From Chitinophagales bacterium (GTDB taxonomy: Bacteria; Bacteroidota; Bacteroidia; Chitinophagales; Chitinophagaceae), in NCBI GenBank assembly GCA_020636495.1, contig JACJXQ010000009.1, forward strand, positions 154,077 through 218,076: 64,000 nt of DNA, given 5' to 3'. The stretch's first letter is position 1; each line of letters begins with the position of its first letter. The position numbers were made by a program, and so were the translations under genes. Under the pieces are notes generated by a model. It was not told the DNA's origin. It saw only the letters and a list, made by a program, of their open reading frames with translations, and ran no database searches. Of this stretch, positions 34,019-41,829 are shown one piece after another.

Positions 34019-34375
34019 TTAGTTGTTGCCCTTCTCCTGTTGCTCCAGTGCATCCGACGCTTTTTTCAAAAAGTCCTTCGCAAATGCCTTTATCTCATCC
34101 GCCAGCTGTTTGTTTTGTGTAGCACGGGCAAAAGTATCGGCCATGCCATAGAAAGTCTGGTAGAAAAAGTCGTTCATTTCATCCACCATCATTTTCTTGG
34201 TCCACAGGTCTATACGCAACGCTGACTTTTCCTGCCCATCCCAAAGGCCCAGCAATATAGCTTTTGCTTCCTGTAACCCGTCAATACCACCATCAGGGGC
34301 ATTCCAGTCAATACGCTCAGGCATCTTGTCCTCGTCCAGCTCTACCTGGATATTGATATTTGATTTTCTACTCAT
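34019..34375 (-). CDS. gldC: Gliding motility protein GldC
   Basis: 118 aa. GldC family signature: INIQVELDEDKMPERIDWNAPDGG, EAKAILLGLWDGQ, RIDLWTKKMMVDEMNDFFYQT. In Flavobacterium GldC is a small cytoplasmic accessory of the gliding machinery. Its presence supports the Bacteroidota assignment; it does not prove this strain glides. A perfect -7 box (TACTTTTG) lies upstream at 34406-34413 giving a leader of about 25 bases. Confidence 0.93.
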   Translation of the reverse strand: MSRKSNINIQVELDEDKMPERIDWNAPDGGIDGLQEAKAILLGLWDGQEKSALRIDLWTKKMMVDEMNDFFYQTFYGMADTFARATQNKQLADEIKAFAKDFLKKASDALEQQEKGNN

Positions 34376-34405
34376 TGTAAAAGTTGTTCAGAAATTTTAG
34401 AAGTG

Positions 34406-34413
34406 CAAAAGTA
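34406..34413 (-). promoter_or_regulatory. -7 box TACTTTTG for gldC
   Basis: A perfect TAnnTTTG on the minus strand, 38 bases before the gldC ATG. Confidence 0.6.
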
Positions 34414-34425
34414 ACTAATCGTACG

Positions 34426-35148
34426 TTAAACGGGTTTGGCCCATTTATTCAGCTGGTTGACACAGGCAGCTATATCTTTAGGTAACGGGGCTTCTGCCAC
34501 TATCTCTTTACCTGCGGCATTGGTAAATACCAGCTTTGAAGCATGCAGCGCCAGCCTGCTCATCAGCGGTTTCTCTTCACCATCTTTACCAGCGTTGTAC
34601 TTCTTCTTTATTGCCGATAGATAAAACGGCTTGCCGTCACCATATAATTCATCGCATGCTATGGGATGCCCTATGCTCTGCATATGTACCCGTATCTGGT
34701 GTGTACGGCCGGTAAATATCCTGAACTGCACCAAAGAATACAGCGGCCACTGCTCGATAGCCGTATAATCGGTACGAGAAGGTTTACCTTTTTTTGTCGT
34801 AACCATCTTCCCCTTCTTTGTAGGATGTTCCATAATGGCAGCTTCAATAGTACCGCTTTCGGGTATCAACCTGCCACCCACAAGGCCCAAATAGTACTTT
34901 TCAACTTTATGCTCCTGGAATATAGCCGACATATATTTATGCGTCTCTTCATTTTTTGCAAAGCAAATTACGCCACTGGTGCCCCTGTCCAGCCTGTGCA
35001 CTACGTACATATGGTGTCCATATTTCGTTTCCAGTATACGGTTGAGCGATGGCAGGTCATTATCGAACCTGTCGGGTATTACCAGTACGCCTGCCGGCTT
35101 GTTGACGATCACCAGGTCGTCATCTTCGTAAATTATTTCGATCTTCAT
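34426..35148 (-). CDS. RluA family pseudouridine synthase
   Basis: 240 aa. Catalytic Asp54 is in HRLDRGTSG, with the family motifs VNKPAGV, RTHQIRVH and GDELYGD-like CDELYG. There is no N-terminal S4 domain, so it is a short RluA-type enzyme modifying tRNA or rRNA; the target base is not predictable. It begins four bases after the ybeY stop on the same strand. Confidence 0.9.
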   Translation of the reverse strand: MKIEIIYEDDDLVIVNKPAGVLVIPDRFDNDLPSLNRILETKYGHHMYVVHRLDRGTSGVICFAKNEETHKYMSAIFQEHKVEKYYLGLVGGRLIPESGTIEAAIMEHPTKKGKMVTTKKGKPSRTDYTAIEQWPLYSLVQFRIFTGRTHQIRVHMQSIGHPIACDELYGDGKPFYLSAIKKKYNAGKDGEEKPLMSRLALHASKLVFTNAAGKEIVAEAPLPKDIAACVNQLNKWAKPV

Positions 35149-35152
35149 TTGT

Positions 35153-35581
35153 TCAGTTAAAGTATTCAGCCAGGCATTTATCCTCCATATCTCTCATCTT
35201 CTTCTTATCAGCGGCTGATTTGTCTTTGAAACCACAAAGGTGCAGCGCACCGTGAAATATCACCCTATGCAATTCATCATTATAAGTAACACCAAACTTA
35301 AGTGCATTTTCAGATATACGGTCTGTACTTATGTATATCTCCCCGGCCAATGCTTCACCCTCGCCCGTCAGGTCGAATGTGATGATATCCGTATAAGTAT
35401 CGTGATCCAGGAATTGCTTATTCATAGCCAGCAGGTAATCGTCAGCGCAAAATATATAAGTCAGGCTGACCTTACCTTTCCCTTTCCTGTATTGGCGAAC
35501 GAGCTTGTCAAGAAAAGCTGACAGCTTCCGTTTGTCTTTCAACCCGGACTTTACATCATGTTCATGAAAACTTGCCGACAT
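35153..35581 (-). CDS. ybeY: rRNA maturation endoribonuclease YbeY
   Basis: 142 aa from the ATG at 35581 (MSASFHEHDVKSGL), which fits YbeY start patterns; the frame is open further upstream but not protein-like. YbeY trims 16S rRNA 3' ends. The zinc site is H110-x3-H114 in HGALHLCGFKD, but the third ligand, normally His in GYDH, is Asp120. I believe KDK is common here in Bacteroidota. TYIFCADDYL, HDTYTDIITFD and the Arg/Ile-rich GEIYIS strand are standard. The start codon lies in the left arm of an 11-bp perfect inverted repeat. Confidence 0.93.
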   Translation of the reverse strand: MSASFHEHDVKSGLKDKRKLSAFLDKLVRQYRKGKGKVSLTYIFCADDYLLAMNKQFLDHDTYTDIITFDLTGEGEALAGEIYISTDRISENALKFGVTYNDELHRVIFHGALHLCGFKDKSAADKKKMRDMEDKCLAEYFN

Positions 35582-35606
35582 TTGCGTAATTTTATGCAAA
35601 TGTCGG
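35575..35606. promoter_or_regulatory. 11-bp perfect inverted repeat across the ybeY start
   Basis: CCGACATTTGC (35575-35585) and GCAAATGTCGG (35596-35606) are exact complements separated by 10 AT-rich bases. The ybeY start codon (35579-35581) lies within the left arm, and feoA starts 46 bases beyond the right arm on the other strand. It could be an operator shared by the divergent genes, or a hairpin that occludes ybeY translation. Confidence 0.6.
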
Positions 35607-35622
35607 TAAAGTTTTTTACCCA

Positions 35623-35630
35623 TACCTTTG
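35623..35630 (+). promoter_or_regulatory. -7 box TACCTTTG for feoA
   Basis: A perfect TAnnTTTG match 29 bases before the feoA ATG, just beyond the inverted repeat at 35575-35606, so a protein bound there would sit in the -20 to -50 range. Confidence 0.6.
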
Positions 35631-35651
35631 CAATCCTGCAAGCACAGACAA

Positions 35652-35897
35652 ATGGACGCAATAGAAAAAAAAGCCATTAGGCTATCGGAGCTGAAAAAAG
35701 GGCAGAAAGCCCTGATAGAGCACCACGAGGAGAGTGATTTTCAACTGACCCTGATGGAAATGGGCTGCGTGCCCGGCCAGCCTGTATGGATAGAGATGGT
35801 AGCCCCTATGGGCGACCCGATAGCTATACAAATAGCGGGCTACTACCTGAGCATACGCAAAAGCGACGCCCAAAGCATATGGGTGACACTGGTATAA
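35652..35897 (+). CDS. feoA: FeoA family protein, stand-alone
   Basis: 81 aa from the ATG at 35652 (MDAIEKKAIRLSELKKGQ). SH3-like FeoA domain of the ferrous iron uptake system: LSELKKGQKALI, LMEMGCVPGQPVWIEMVAPMGDPIAIQIAGYYLSIRKSDA. FeoA modulates FeoB. No feoB lies within the window, so this is an orphan or long-distance partner. The next gene (nadD) is on the same strand but has its own promoter. Confidence 0.88.
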   Translation: MDAIEKKAIRLSELKKGQKALIEHHEESDFQLTLMEMGCVPGQPVWIEMVAPMGDPIAIQIAGYYLSIRKSDAQSIWVTLV

Positions 35898-35987
35898 GCA
35901 GCCCTCCCAGATCCCAGATATAGTATAACAGCCTACACTGCTCACTATTTAACTATTAACTAATCAACCATTTAACTAATTAAAAGC

Positions 35988-35995
35988 TACTTTTG
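35988..35995 (+). promoter_or_regulatory. -7 box TACTTTTG for nadD
   Basis: A perfect TAnnTTTG match 13 bases before the nadD ATG, with only five bases between the G and the A of ATG. The mRNA is therefore predicted to be leaderless. Confidence 0.7.
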
Positions 35996-36000
35996 CCCAT

Positions 36001-36570
36001 ATGCACATCGGATTGTATTTCGGCAGTTTTAACCCGATACACATCGGCCATATGATAGTGGCCAACCACATTGTAGAGCACTCTGAGATAGACAAACTCT
36101 GGTTCGTGGTGTCGCCACACAACCCACTGAAAGATTCAAATTCGTTACTGAATGAATATGACAGGCTGCACTTAGTGAACCTGGCCATAGAAGATAATAC
36201 TAAGTTCAGGGCCAGCAATATTGAGTTCAGCCTGGCCAAACCTTCTTATACAATAGATACCCTCACCTACCTGACAGAAAAGTTTCCGCTTGAGCGATTT
36301 TCAGTGATTATGGGCTCTGACAGTTTTCAGAACATACACCGATGGAAGAACTATGAGCACCTGGTAAAAAACTACTCCATTATTATCTATATGCGCCCGG
36401 GGTTTGAAATAACTGAAACACATGGCGCCAACCTGACCATCATGCACGCCCCGCTGTTAGACATTTCATCTACCTACATTCGCAACCAGGTGAAAGAAAA
36501 GAAATCTATCCGCTACCTGGTACCTGAAAAGGTTTTCGAATATATTGAGGGTAGCAACTACTTTAAATAA
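36001..36570 (+). CDS. nadD: Nicotinate-nucleotide adenylyltransferase
   Basis: 189 aa. Converts NaMN to NaAD in NAD biosynthesis. Nucleotidyltransferase motifs: GSFNPIHIGH (8-17) with the T/HxGH element, and C-terminal ISSTYIRN. It has the classical core FRASNIEFSLAKPSYTIDTL and SVIMGSDSFQNIHRW. The mRNA is probably leaderless (box at 35988). Convergent with the AI-2E-type permease gene. Confidence 0.96.
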   Translation: MHIGLYFGSFNPIHIGHMIVANHIVEHSEIDKLWFVVSPHNPLKDSNSLLNEYDRLHLVNLAIEDNTKFRASNIEFSLAKPSYTIDTLTYLTEKFPLERFSVIMGSDSFQNIHRWKNYEHLVKNYSIIIYMRPGFEITETHGANLTIMHAPLLDISSTYIRNQVKEKKSIRYLVPEKVFEYIEGSNYFK

Positions 36571-36578
36571 CCAGCCAT

Positions 36579-37604
36579 TTAGTTGTCTGCTGTGGGTTCG
36601 GTAGCAAATTCTACCCTGTATATCTTAATCAACAGCAAGAGGTAAGAAACGAGTAACGGGCCAAATATAAAGCCCATAAAGCCAAACATAGGCACGCCAA
36701 CTATTATACCTATTGTAGTAACTATCGGGTGTACATCGCCCAGCTTTTTCAATATCGTAAAACGGAGTACATTATCTATTCCACCAGTAATAATAAAGGA
36801 GTATATGGCTAAGCCTATAGCGGCAGTGGTATGCCCCGTACTACCCAGGTAAGCACATACAGGTACCCAGACAATTGCACATCCTACGACAGGTACTATT
36901 GAAAATACGCCTGTGAGCATGCCCAATAAAACATACGAATCAACACCGAATATTTTATAGCCAAGCACCGCAACAAGCCCCTGACTTGCAGCCAGAACAG
37001 GAATACCTATCGCATTGGCATATACTACCAACCTGGTTGAGTTCCATATATCATCTACATTTGATGACTTGAGCGGCAGAAAGCCTTGTATGGCCTGTTC
37101 CATTTCACGCCCCTGTACCAACATAAAATACAGGAAGAAAAAAGCCAGCACCGTATTAGTAAGCACATTGGCAGTAGCACCTAAAACAGCCGGCACTTCA
37201 GACGATATGCGCTCCACCAGCTTTCCTATCTGTGTAGCATCCATAGTAAAAGGCATTCCTGCATCCTTCAGCTCATCAGATAGCGATTGTAATACCTCCT
37301 GCAATTGGCTTGTTTGCCCCAGCAGCGTATTCAGCTTTGGTACTACCGCCTGAAAAATAAAGAACACCGGTATCACAAATAATACAACCGAGCCTACAAT
37401 GAATAAAGTAGCAGCCAACCATTTTTTCCAACCACGCTTTTCTGTAAGCTCAATATAATAATGCCGCATAAGGATATACATAGTTGTGGCGGCCAGCACA
37501 CCCGGCAGAAACTCGGTGAATTGGTTGAAGATGCCCAGGCCAACTATCACTATCAGGCTGAGCAGCCCTATCTGTTTTAAATTATCCGTGTCTAATAACC
37601 TCAT
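36579..37604 (-). CDS. AI-2E family permease-like transporter
   Basis: 341 aa. Eight or so transmembrane segments with a long central amphipathic part (VVPKLNTLLGQTSQLQEVLQSLSDELK). The family signature region (GVFSIVPVVGCAIVWVPVCAYL, GGIDNVLRFTILKKLGDVHPIVTTIGIIVGVPMFGFMGFIFGPLL in parts) identifies the AI-2E/YdiK/PerM family. Substrates vary (Na+/H+ antiport, quorum signal export are suggested for others) and cannot be read here. Divergent from the YtxH gene with 144 bases between. Confidence 0.88.
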   Translation of the reverse strand: MRLLDTDNLKQIGLLSLIVIVGLGIFNQFTEFLPGVLAATTMYILMRHYYIELTEKRGWKKWLAATLFIVGSVVLFVIPVFFIFQAVVPKLNTLLGQTSQLQEVLQSLSDELKDAGMPFTMDATQIGKLVERISSEVPAVLGATANVLTNTVLAFFFLYFMLVQGREMEQAIQGFLPLKSSNVDDIWNSTRLVVYANAIGIPVLAASQGLVAVLGYKIFGVDSYVLLGMLTGVFSIVPVVGCAIVWVPVCAYLGSTGHTTAAIGLAIYSFIITGGIDNVLRFTILKKLGDVHPIVTTIGIIVGVPMFGFMGFIFGPLLVSYLLLLIKIYRVEFATEPTADN

Positions 37605-37748
37605 TTGTAACCGTACAATTGTAATGAAAAGTTATAATAGCAAATTAATAGTAAACAATGACAAAGATTACCTGTTATACTACTAAAATACTTTAATTTT
37701 AAGGTACTCGATATTTATTTTAATTAACAGAACAAAAAATTCGTAACT

Positions 37749-37964
37749 ATGGCAAACACAGGAAGGACAGTAGCAACATTATTGATAGGCGCAGCAGTTG
37801 GTGCTGCAGTAGGTTATATTATTGCTACCGATGATAAAAAGCGTAAAGAAGATTTTGACAAATTGAAGAACCAGGTAAATGACTGGACCGAAAAGCTGAA
37901 ACACAAGGCTGACGATTTCAAAAAGAAAACTGAAGACCTGGAAGCTGATATATTTCACGGCTAA
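37749..37964 (+). CDS. YtxH domain protein
   Basis: 71 aa. A short hydrophobic, Gly/Ala-rich helix (TVATLLIGAAVGAAVGYIIATDD) followed by a Lys/Asp-rich amphipathic helix (KKRKEDFDKLKNQVNDWTEKLKHKADDFKKKTEDLEADI), the YtxH layout. YtxH proteins occur in general stress regulons. First gene of a three-gene envelope module (YtxH, phage-holin-type membrane protein, 123-aa protein). Confidence 0.85.
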   Translation: MANTGRTVATLLIGAAVGAAVGYIIATDDKKRKEDFDKLKNQVNDWTEKLKHKADDFKKKTEDLEADIFHG

Positions 37965-37984
37965 AAAGTCTTTGAGGCTATAAT

Positions 37985-38341
37985 ATGATAGGCAAACTAG
38001 TAGACAAGGTAACAGGGTACCTTGAGCATCATCTTGACGTGCTGAAACTCAATGCGATAGAACGAGTTGCTATCGTTATGGGGTTTTGCATGTTCCTGAT
38101 GGTTAGTATGATGGCCGCTACAGCGATCATTATTTTTGCAGGTATAGGACTGGGCATATATATCGGAGAGCTGATAGGCAATCTGTCTGGAGGATACTTT
38201 ATAGTAACAGGCACATATCTTCTTTTAGTAAGCCTTATCGTAGTTTTCAAAGGCAGGCTTCTGAAATGGTTTGCCGGAATATTCGTAGGCCTGCTGACCA
38301 GTAATGACGATGATCTTGACGAAACAAAAGAAGAATCATGA
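37985..38341 (+). CDS. Phage holin family (DUF1469-type) membrane protein
   Basis: 118 aa with two transmembrane helices (VAIVMGFCMFLMVSMMAATAIIIFAGIGLGIYIGELIG and GYFIVTGTYLLLVSLIVVF in parts) and an acidic tail. It matches the Phage_holin_3_6/Actinobacterial-holin-like family, which in Bacteroidota usually lies beside YtxH and is not phage-derived in context. The next gene's start overlaps its stop by four bases (ATGA). Confidence 0.82.
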   Translation: MIGKLVDKVTGYLEHHLDVLKLNAIERVAIVMGFCMFLMVSMMAATAIIIFAGIGLGIYIGELIGNLSGGYFIVTGTYLLLVSLIVVFKGRLLKWFAGIFVGLLTSNDDDLDETKEES

Positions 38342-38709
38342 TCAAGCTATATCATAAAAAGCTGAACAGCCTGGAAGAGCTGAGACAGGAAAAAGCAAAA
38401 GTGAAACATGAAGCCAACACTGCTTTCACTAACATCCTTGACGGCAAAAACAGTACCGATGGTTCAGCCGAAAGTACGGTACCCGACATGATACAAGCAG
38501 GGCTTGACGTGCTGACCTCAAAAGGTATAACTGACAAGCTCTTTGCCCTGGTATTACCCGCCCTCAGGCTGGCCGGCAGAAAAATAGAAAAAGACATCCT
38601 TAAGTCACTGGCAAAAGAATTTGTGGTAGGCTATGCCAAATGGAAAGCCATAGAGCTGGGCACCAAAGCCATTCTCTCATTCTTTGACAAAGAACACAAA
38701 GATGACTAA
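38338..38709 (+). CDS. Hypothetical protein of the YtxH/holin module
   Basis: 123 aa. Lys/Glu-rich N-terminus (MIKLYHKKLNSLEELRQEKAKVKHEA), a Ser/Thr linker, then amphipathic helices (LPALRLAGRKIEKDILKSLAKEFVVGYAKWKAIELG in parts). No signal peptide or known domain. The start overlaps the stop of the holin-type gene (ATGA), so it belongs to that operon; the last four bases overlap the convergent stress-protein gene. The function is unknown; an envelope-associated role is inferred from context only. Confidence 0.75.
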   Translation: MIKLYHKKLNSLEELRQEKAKVKHEANTAFTNILDGKNSTDGSAESTVPDMIQAGLDVLTSKGITDKLFALVLPALRLAGRKIEKDILKSLAKEFVVGYAKWKAIELGTKAILSFFDKEHKDD

Positions 38710-39530
38710 GCCTTTTCGTGCAAGGCCACTATCGGGATATGCGCATGTCGTACAATAGCTTTGGTCTGGCTTTTATGAAACAAGCTCTCGAAGAAGCTAT
38801 GTTTATGCGGTACTACTACCAGCCAATCTACCTCTTCATTATTAATAAATGACCTTATCCCCTCTTCCACATCCTCATTATCTATATGATGAAACTCCGG
38901 GCTTGCCGCATGCAGCGATTCTTCTAATACTTCATATTCATACGGTGTGTCAGGATCAAAATGCCTGTTCTCGTGATCTACACTCAGTACATGCAATTGC
39001 CCTCCTGATTTCACCACAAGGTTTACCAGGTCTTCTGCAGGCAGGCTATTCTCCAGGTTTTTAAAATCACATGCAAAAGCTATTTTACCTACGTTCTTAT
39101 ACCGGTAACCCTCTGGTACAGCAATTACAGGGCATTGCAGATTCCTCAAAGTGCTTAATAAATTGCTGCCCAGCCAAAAACCACTATCATTTGCGCTGCT
39201 GTTGCCCACTACTACCAGCCATGCATTGTTGTGCGGAATGATCTCTTTCAGATTATCAGTAATATCACCATAGTGAATATGCCCCGATACATCCAACCCT
39301 GGGTATTGCTCTTCCATGGAAGCTACCAGTTTATCCATCTCTGCTTTAGCTGTGGATTTACTCTCTTCCATAGATATTACAGGCATTGGATTTTCCTGGA
39401 ATGTAACCGGGATAACATAAGAATGGGTTACCAATACAGGCACGCCGAAGTTTTTAGCCATGCTACATGCGTAATGCACAGCATTTGTGGCTACATCAGA
39501 AAAGTCTGTCGCAACGATAATTGTTGACAT
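38706..39530 (-). CDS. Universal stress protein, tandem Usp domains
   Basis: 274 aa with two Usp domains. Domain 1 begins STIIVATDFSDVATNAVHYA and ends GNSSANDSGFWLGSNLLSTLRNLQCPVIAVP, domain 2 ends VVVPHKHSFFESLFHKSQTKAIVRHAHIPIVAL. Both contain the alpha/beta fold; the ATP-binding GxxGxG pattern is only partial (GSNLLS in the first, LFHKS in the second). Such proteins respond to starvation or oxidants. A perfect -7 box (39589-39596) lies about 60 bases upstream. Confidence 0.9.
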   Translation of the reverse strand: MSTIIVATDFSDVATNAVHYACSMAKNFGVPVLVTHSYVIPVTFQENPMPVISMEESKSTAKAEMDKLVASMEEQYPGLDVSGHIHYGDITDNLKEIIPHNNAWLVVVGNSSANDSGFWLGSNLLSTLRNLQCPVIAVPEGYRYKNVGKIAFACDFKNLENSLPAEDLVNLVVKSGGQLHVLSVDHENRHFDPDTPYEYEVLEESLHAASPEFHHIDNEDVEEGIRSFINNEEVDWLVVVPHKHSFFESLFHKSQTKAIVRHAHIPIVALHEKA

Positions 39531-39588
39531 AATGAATGAATTTCAACCGAAAATTACGGAAAATTCGACAGCCTTATACCTATTAAAA

Positions 39589-39596
39589 CAAAGATA
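39589..39596 (-). promoter_or_regulatory. -7 box TATCTTTG for the universal stress gene
   Basis: A perfect TAnnTTTG on the minus strand, 66 bases before the ATG at 39530, giving a leader of about 53 bases. Confidence 0.55.
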
Positions 39597-39608
39597 ACCG
39601 GGAAAGTA

Positions 39609-40352
39609 TTACTTCTTCTTAGAGAAAACTGAGTCTATTGCTTTGATAACCACCATACCAAAGGTGTTGATCAGTATCCTGATATCCATAGACACGCTGC
39701 GGTGTTTCAGGTAATATATATCCCACTGGATACGCTTGCGCAACTCACGCTCAACGTTTATCTCACCTATGAAACCTTTTATCTGGGCCATACCTGTCAT
39801 TCCGGGTATTGCTTCGTGTCGCAGGTTGTAGTAAGGAATAAACTGTGAATAATGGCGTGTATGGTATAACATGTGCGGGCGCGGGCCTATGATAGACATA
39901 TCGCCCAGCAGCACGTTAAAGAACTGTGCTGTTTCATCGAGGTGCGATGCACGCAGGAATTTACCTACTGTGGTAATACGCTTATCATTAGTAGTTGCCT
40001 GTTTAGTATCTGCATCACTATTCACATACATAGTACGGAATTTGAAACAATCGAACTCTATGCCTTTATAACCAGTACGTTTCTGAATAAAGAAAACAGG
40101 GCCTTTTGAAGTCAATTTGATAGCAAGAGCAATTAGAGGATACAGCCATGACATAACTAACAGGATAAATGTCATAGAAATTAAAATATCCATTACACGC
40201 TTCACCGCTGCGTAATACGGCGAAGGCTGATAAACCATATACCTATGGTTTATCTCACGAAACATCTCGCGGATCTCAGTGATCTCCGACTGCTTGGTCG
40301 TAGTGCGAGCTGGTTGTGTAAGTGGCAATTTAATTACAAAGGGTTGTTCCAT
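39609..40352 (-). CDS. Initiating sugar transferase (polyprenyl-phosphate glycosyl-1-P transferase)
   Basis: 247 aa. A single transmembrane helix (VMDILISMTFILLVMSWLYPLIALAI, ~52-77) followed by the bacterial sugar transferase domain: GPVFFIQKRTGYKGIEFDCFKFRTMYVNSDAD, DETAQFFNVLLGDMSIIGPRP, EAIPGMTGMAQIKGF. It adds the first sugar phosphate to undecaprenyl phosphate for a surface polysaccharide. The N-terminal polytopic domain of WcaJ is absent, so it is the WbaP-C-like short form. It is the likely first step of the locus that continues on both strands to 48 kb. Confidence 0.9.
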   Translation of the reverse strand: MEQPFVIKLPLTQPARTTTKQSEITEIREMFREINHRYMVYQPSPYYAAVKRVMDILISMTFILLVMSWLYPLIALAIKLTSKGPVFFIQKRTGYKGIEFDCFKFRTMYVNSDADTKQATTNDKRITTVGKFLRASHLDETAQFFNVLLGDMSIIGPRPHMLYHTRHYSQFIPYYNLRHEAIPGMTGMAQIKGFIGEINVERELRKRIQWDIYYLKHRSVSMDIRILINTFGMVVIKAIDSVFSKKK

Positions 40353-40464
40353 TTAGCTTTCTTCCTGATTTTATTCTTAGTATGCACATAATGCATAGCA
40401 AAAACCGTGTCAGAAATTCGTTTCAGGTGCAAATTTGGTAAAAAAAATCACAAAAACATAATAT

Positions 40465-41769
40465 TTATTTTATTATCATCTTTTTATCTCTGTAATATAG
40501 ATTCCAGAATATTGATGAAATAAATATGTAAAAAATTATCCCAGCTTGCGTTTGCAGGACGGCTTCCTGCATCATAAACAATATAGAACTGATATGAAAT
40601 ACCAGAAATGGTTGATATGGTGATAATTTATGTATATAAACCACTGGTAAAAAGGCGATAAACAGCATTAATATAAGTCCGGGCAAGCCTATCATGACCA
40701 GCGTCTGCACAAACATATTGTGAAGGTTCGCATTATAAAAGCCAGGACGGAGGTTAGTATCCTTATTTTCAATGTCTTTTACATGATATTCTCTCATCTT
40801 TTGTGTTAGTACCGCATGAACATCCCCATTACCTACACCCGATAACCATGCATTATTATCACGAACACTTTCCACCCCCAGTCGCCAAAGGAATATTCGC
40901 AAAGTAGCATTGTTGAACTGATTCACATCAATATTTGTATAATCTGACAACCATGCAGACTGGTCATCTTTGCTGAACAGGTCATCGAAACGGTTTTTAA
41001 TAGGATTGCTGGTAGTAAACACAAAGTATGCTGCTACTGAACCCAAAACAACAGTAGATAATATGAGAATGATTCCTGTTTTTTTCTTTTTGACTGCCTT
41101 TTTCAGGAAATAAGGAATGATAAAGACCAGGAATAACAGCAGAAACATCCTTGCTGAAAGCAATACAAAAAAGATAAAAAGAAATATGGTTAGCGCTATT
41201 CGAATATTTTTTCTCTTACCCTGAAAAAAATACTGCCATGGCATGAACATAAGCAGAGAAATGGAAAAAAACGTATACCAGGCTGTATATACAGCATTCG
41301 GATCCACATTCCTGACCAGGAAATGATAGAAAAACGCATCATTATATGCCTCGTAATACCATACCTGGGTAGCATCTATAAGAGATATCACACCTGTAAA
41401 AGCCACCCCAGATATAAGAAATACGAATATCTGCTCCAGTGTTTTGCGACTAATATCTGTAATACCGGCACCTACCACAAGGGGTATGATCACATAGCTC
41501 AATTTCGAATTCAGGTCAAAGAGTGATTCCCCTTTGTCATGGCTGTAGAAGTAGCTTATTACCAGAAGTCCATATAAAATAAACCAGGGCCACAATGCTT
41601 TTTGCTGAGATAACCTGCGGAACGTTTGTGAAAAATTGACCTGTACGATCCACAGTAATGCTACTACAGCAAGACATACGGATGTAAAAATGAATTTGGT
41701 AGGGATAGAAAAAGCCAATATGCACAATGCTTGATGAAGAAGTATTCTTAATTTCGCAGATTCATACAT
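40465..41769 (-). CDS. O-antigen ligase family protein
   Basis: 434 aa from the ATG at 41769 (MYESAKLRILLHQAL); an ATG nine codons upstream lies beyond the promoter box and is rejected. About 11-12 membrane helices with the Wzy/RfaL-type large periplasmic loop (NIDVNQFNNATLRIFLWRLGVESVRDNNAWLSGVGNGDVHAVL in parts), the R-x-x-x-W/GxGxGD region being typical of ligases. It attaches or polymerises polysaccharide repeat units. A perfect -7 box (41775-41782) lies 13 bases before the ATG. Divergent from the flippase gene. Confidence 0.85.
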   Translation of the reverse strand: MYESAKLRILLHQALCILAFSIPTKFIFTSVCLAVVALLWIVQVNFSQTFRRLSQQKALWPWFILYGLLVISYFYSHDKGESLFDLNSKLSYVIIPLVVGAGITDISRKTLEQIFVFLISGVAFTGVISLIDATQVWYYEAYNDAFFYHFLVRNVDPNAVYTAWYTFFSISLLMFMPWQYFFQGKRKNIRIALTIFLFIFFVLLSARMFLLLFLVFIIPYFLKKAVKKKKTGIILILSTVVLGSVAAYFVFTTSNPIKNRFDDLFSKDDQSAWLSDYTNIDVNQFNNATLRIFLWRLGVESVRDNNAWLSGVGNGDVHAVLTQKMREYHVKDIENKDTNLRPGFYNANLHNMFVQTLVMIGLPGLILMLFIAFLPVVYIHKLSPYQPFLVFHISSILFMMQEAVLQTQAGIIFYIFISSIFWNLYYRDKKMIIK

Positions 41770-41774
41770 ATTGG

Positions 41775-41782
41775 CAAAATTA
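41775..41782 (-). promoter_or_regulatory. -7 box TAATTTTG for the O-antigen ligase gene
   Basis: A perfect TAnnTTTG on the minus strand, 13 bases from the ATG at 41769. The same distance is found at nadD and the PcrA-type helicase gene. It determines the start chosen and predicts a leaderless mRNA. Confidence 0.65.
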
Positions 41783-41829
41783 GCTGAATTAAACATTACT
41801 TTTATTACCTCAATATCAATAATCTATAA

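Noticed and set aside
35582..35677. N-terminal extension of ybeY
   Set aside because: YbeY proteins begin near MSASFHEHDV; the extension overlaps the palindrome and feoA promoter.
37985..38341. The holin-type gene as evidence of a prophage
   Set aside because: No phage gene is nearby and this family commonly sits beside YtxH in Bacteroidota chromosomes.
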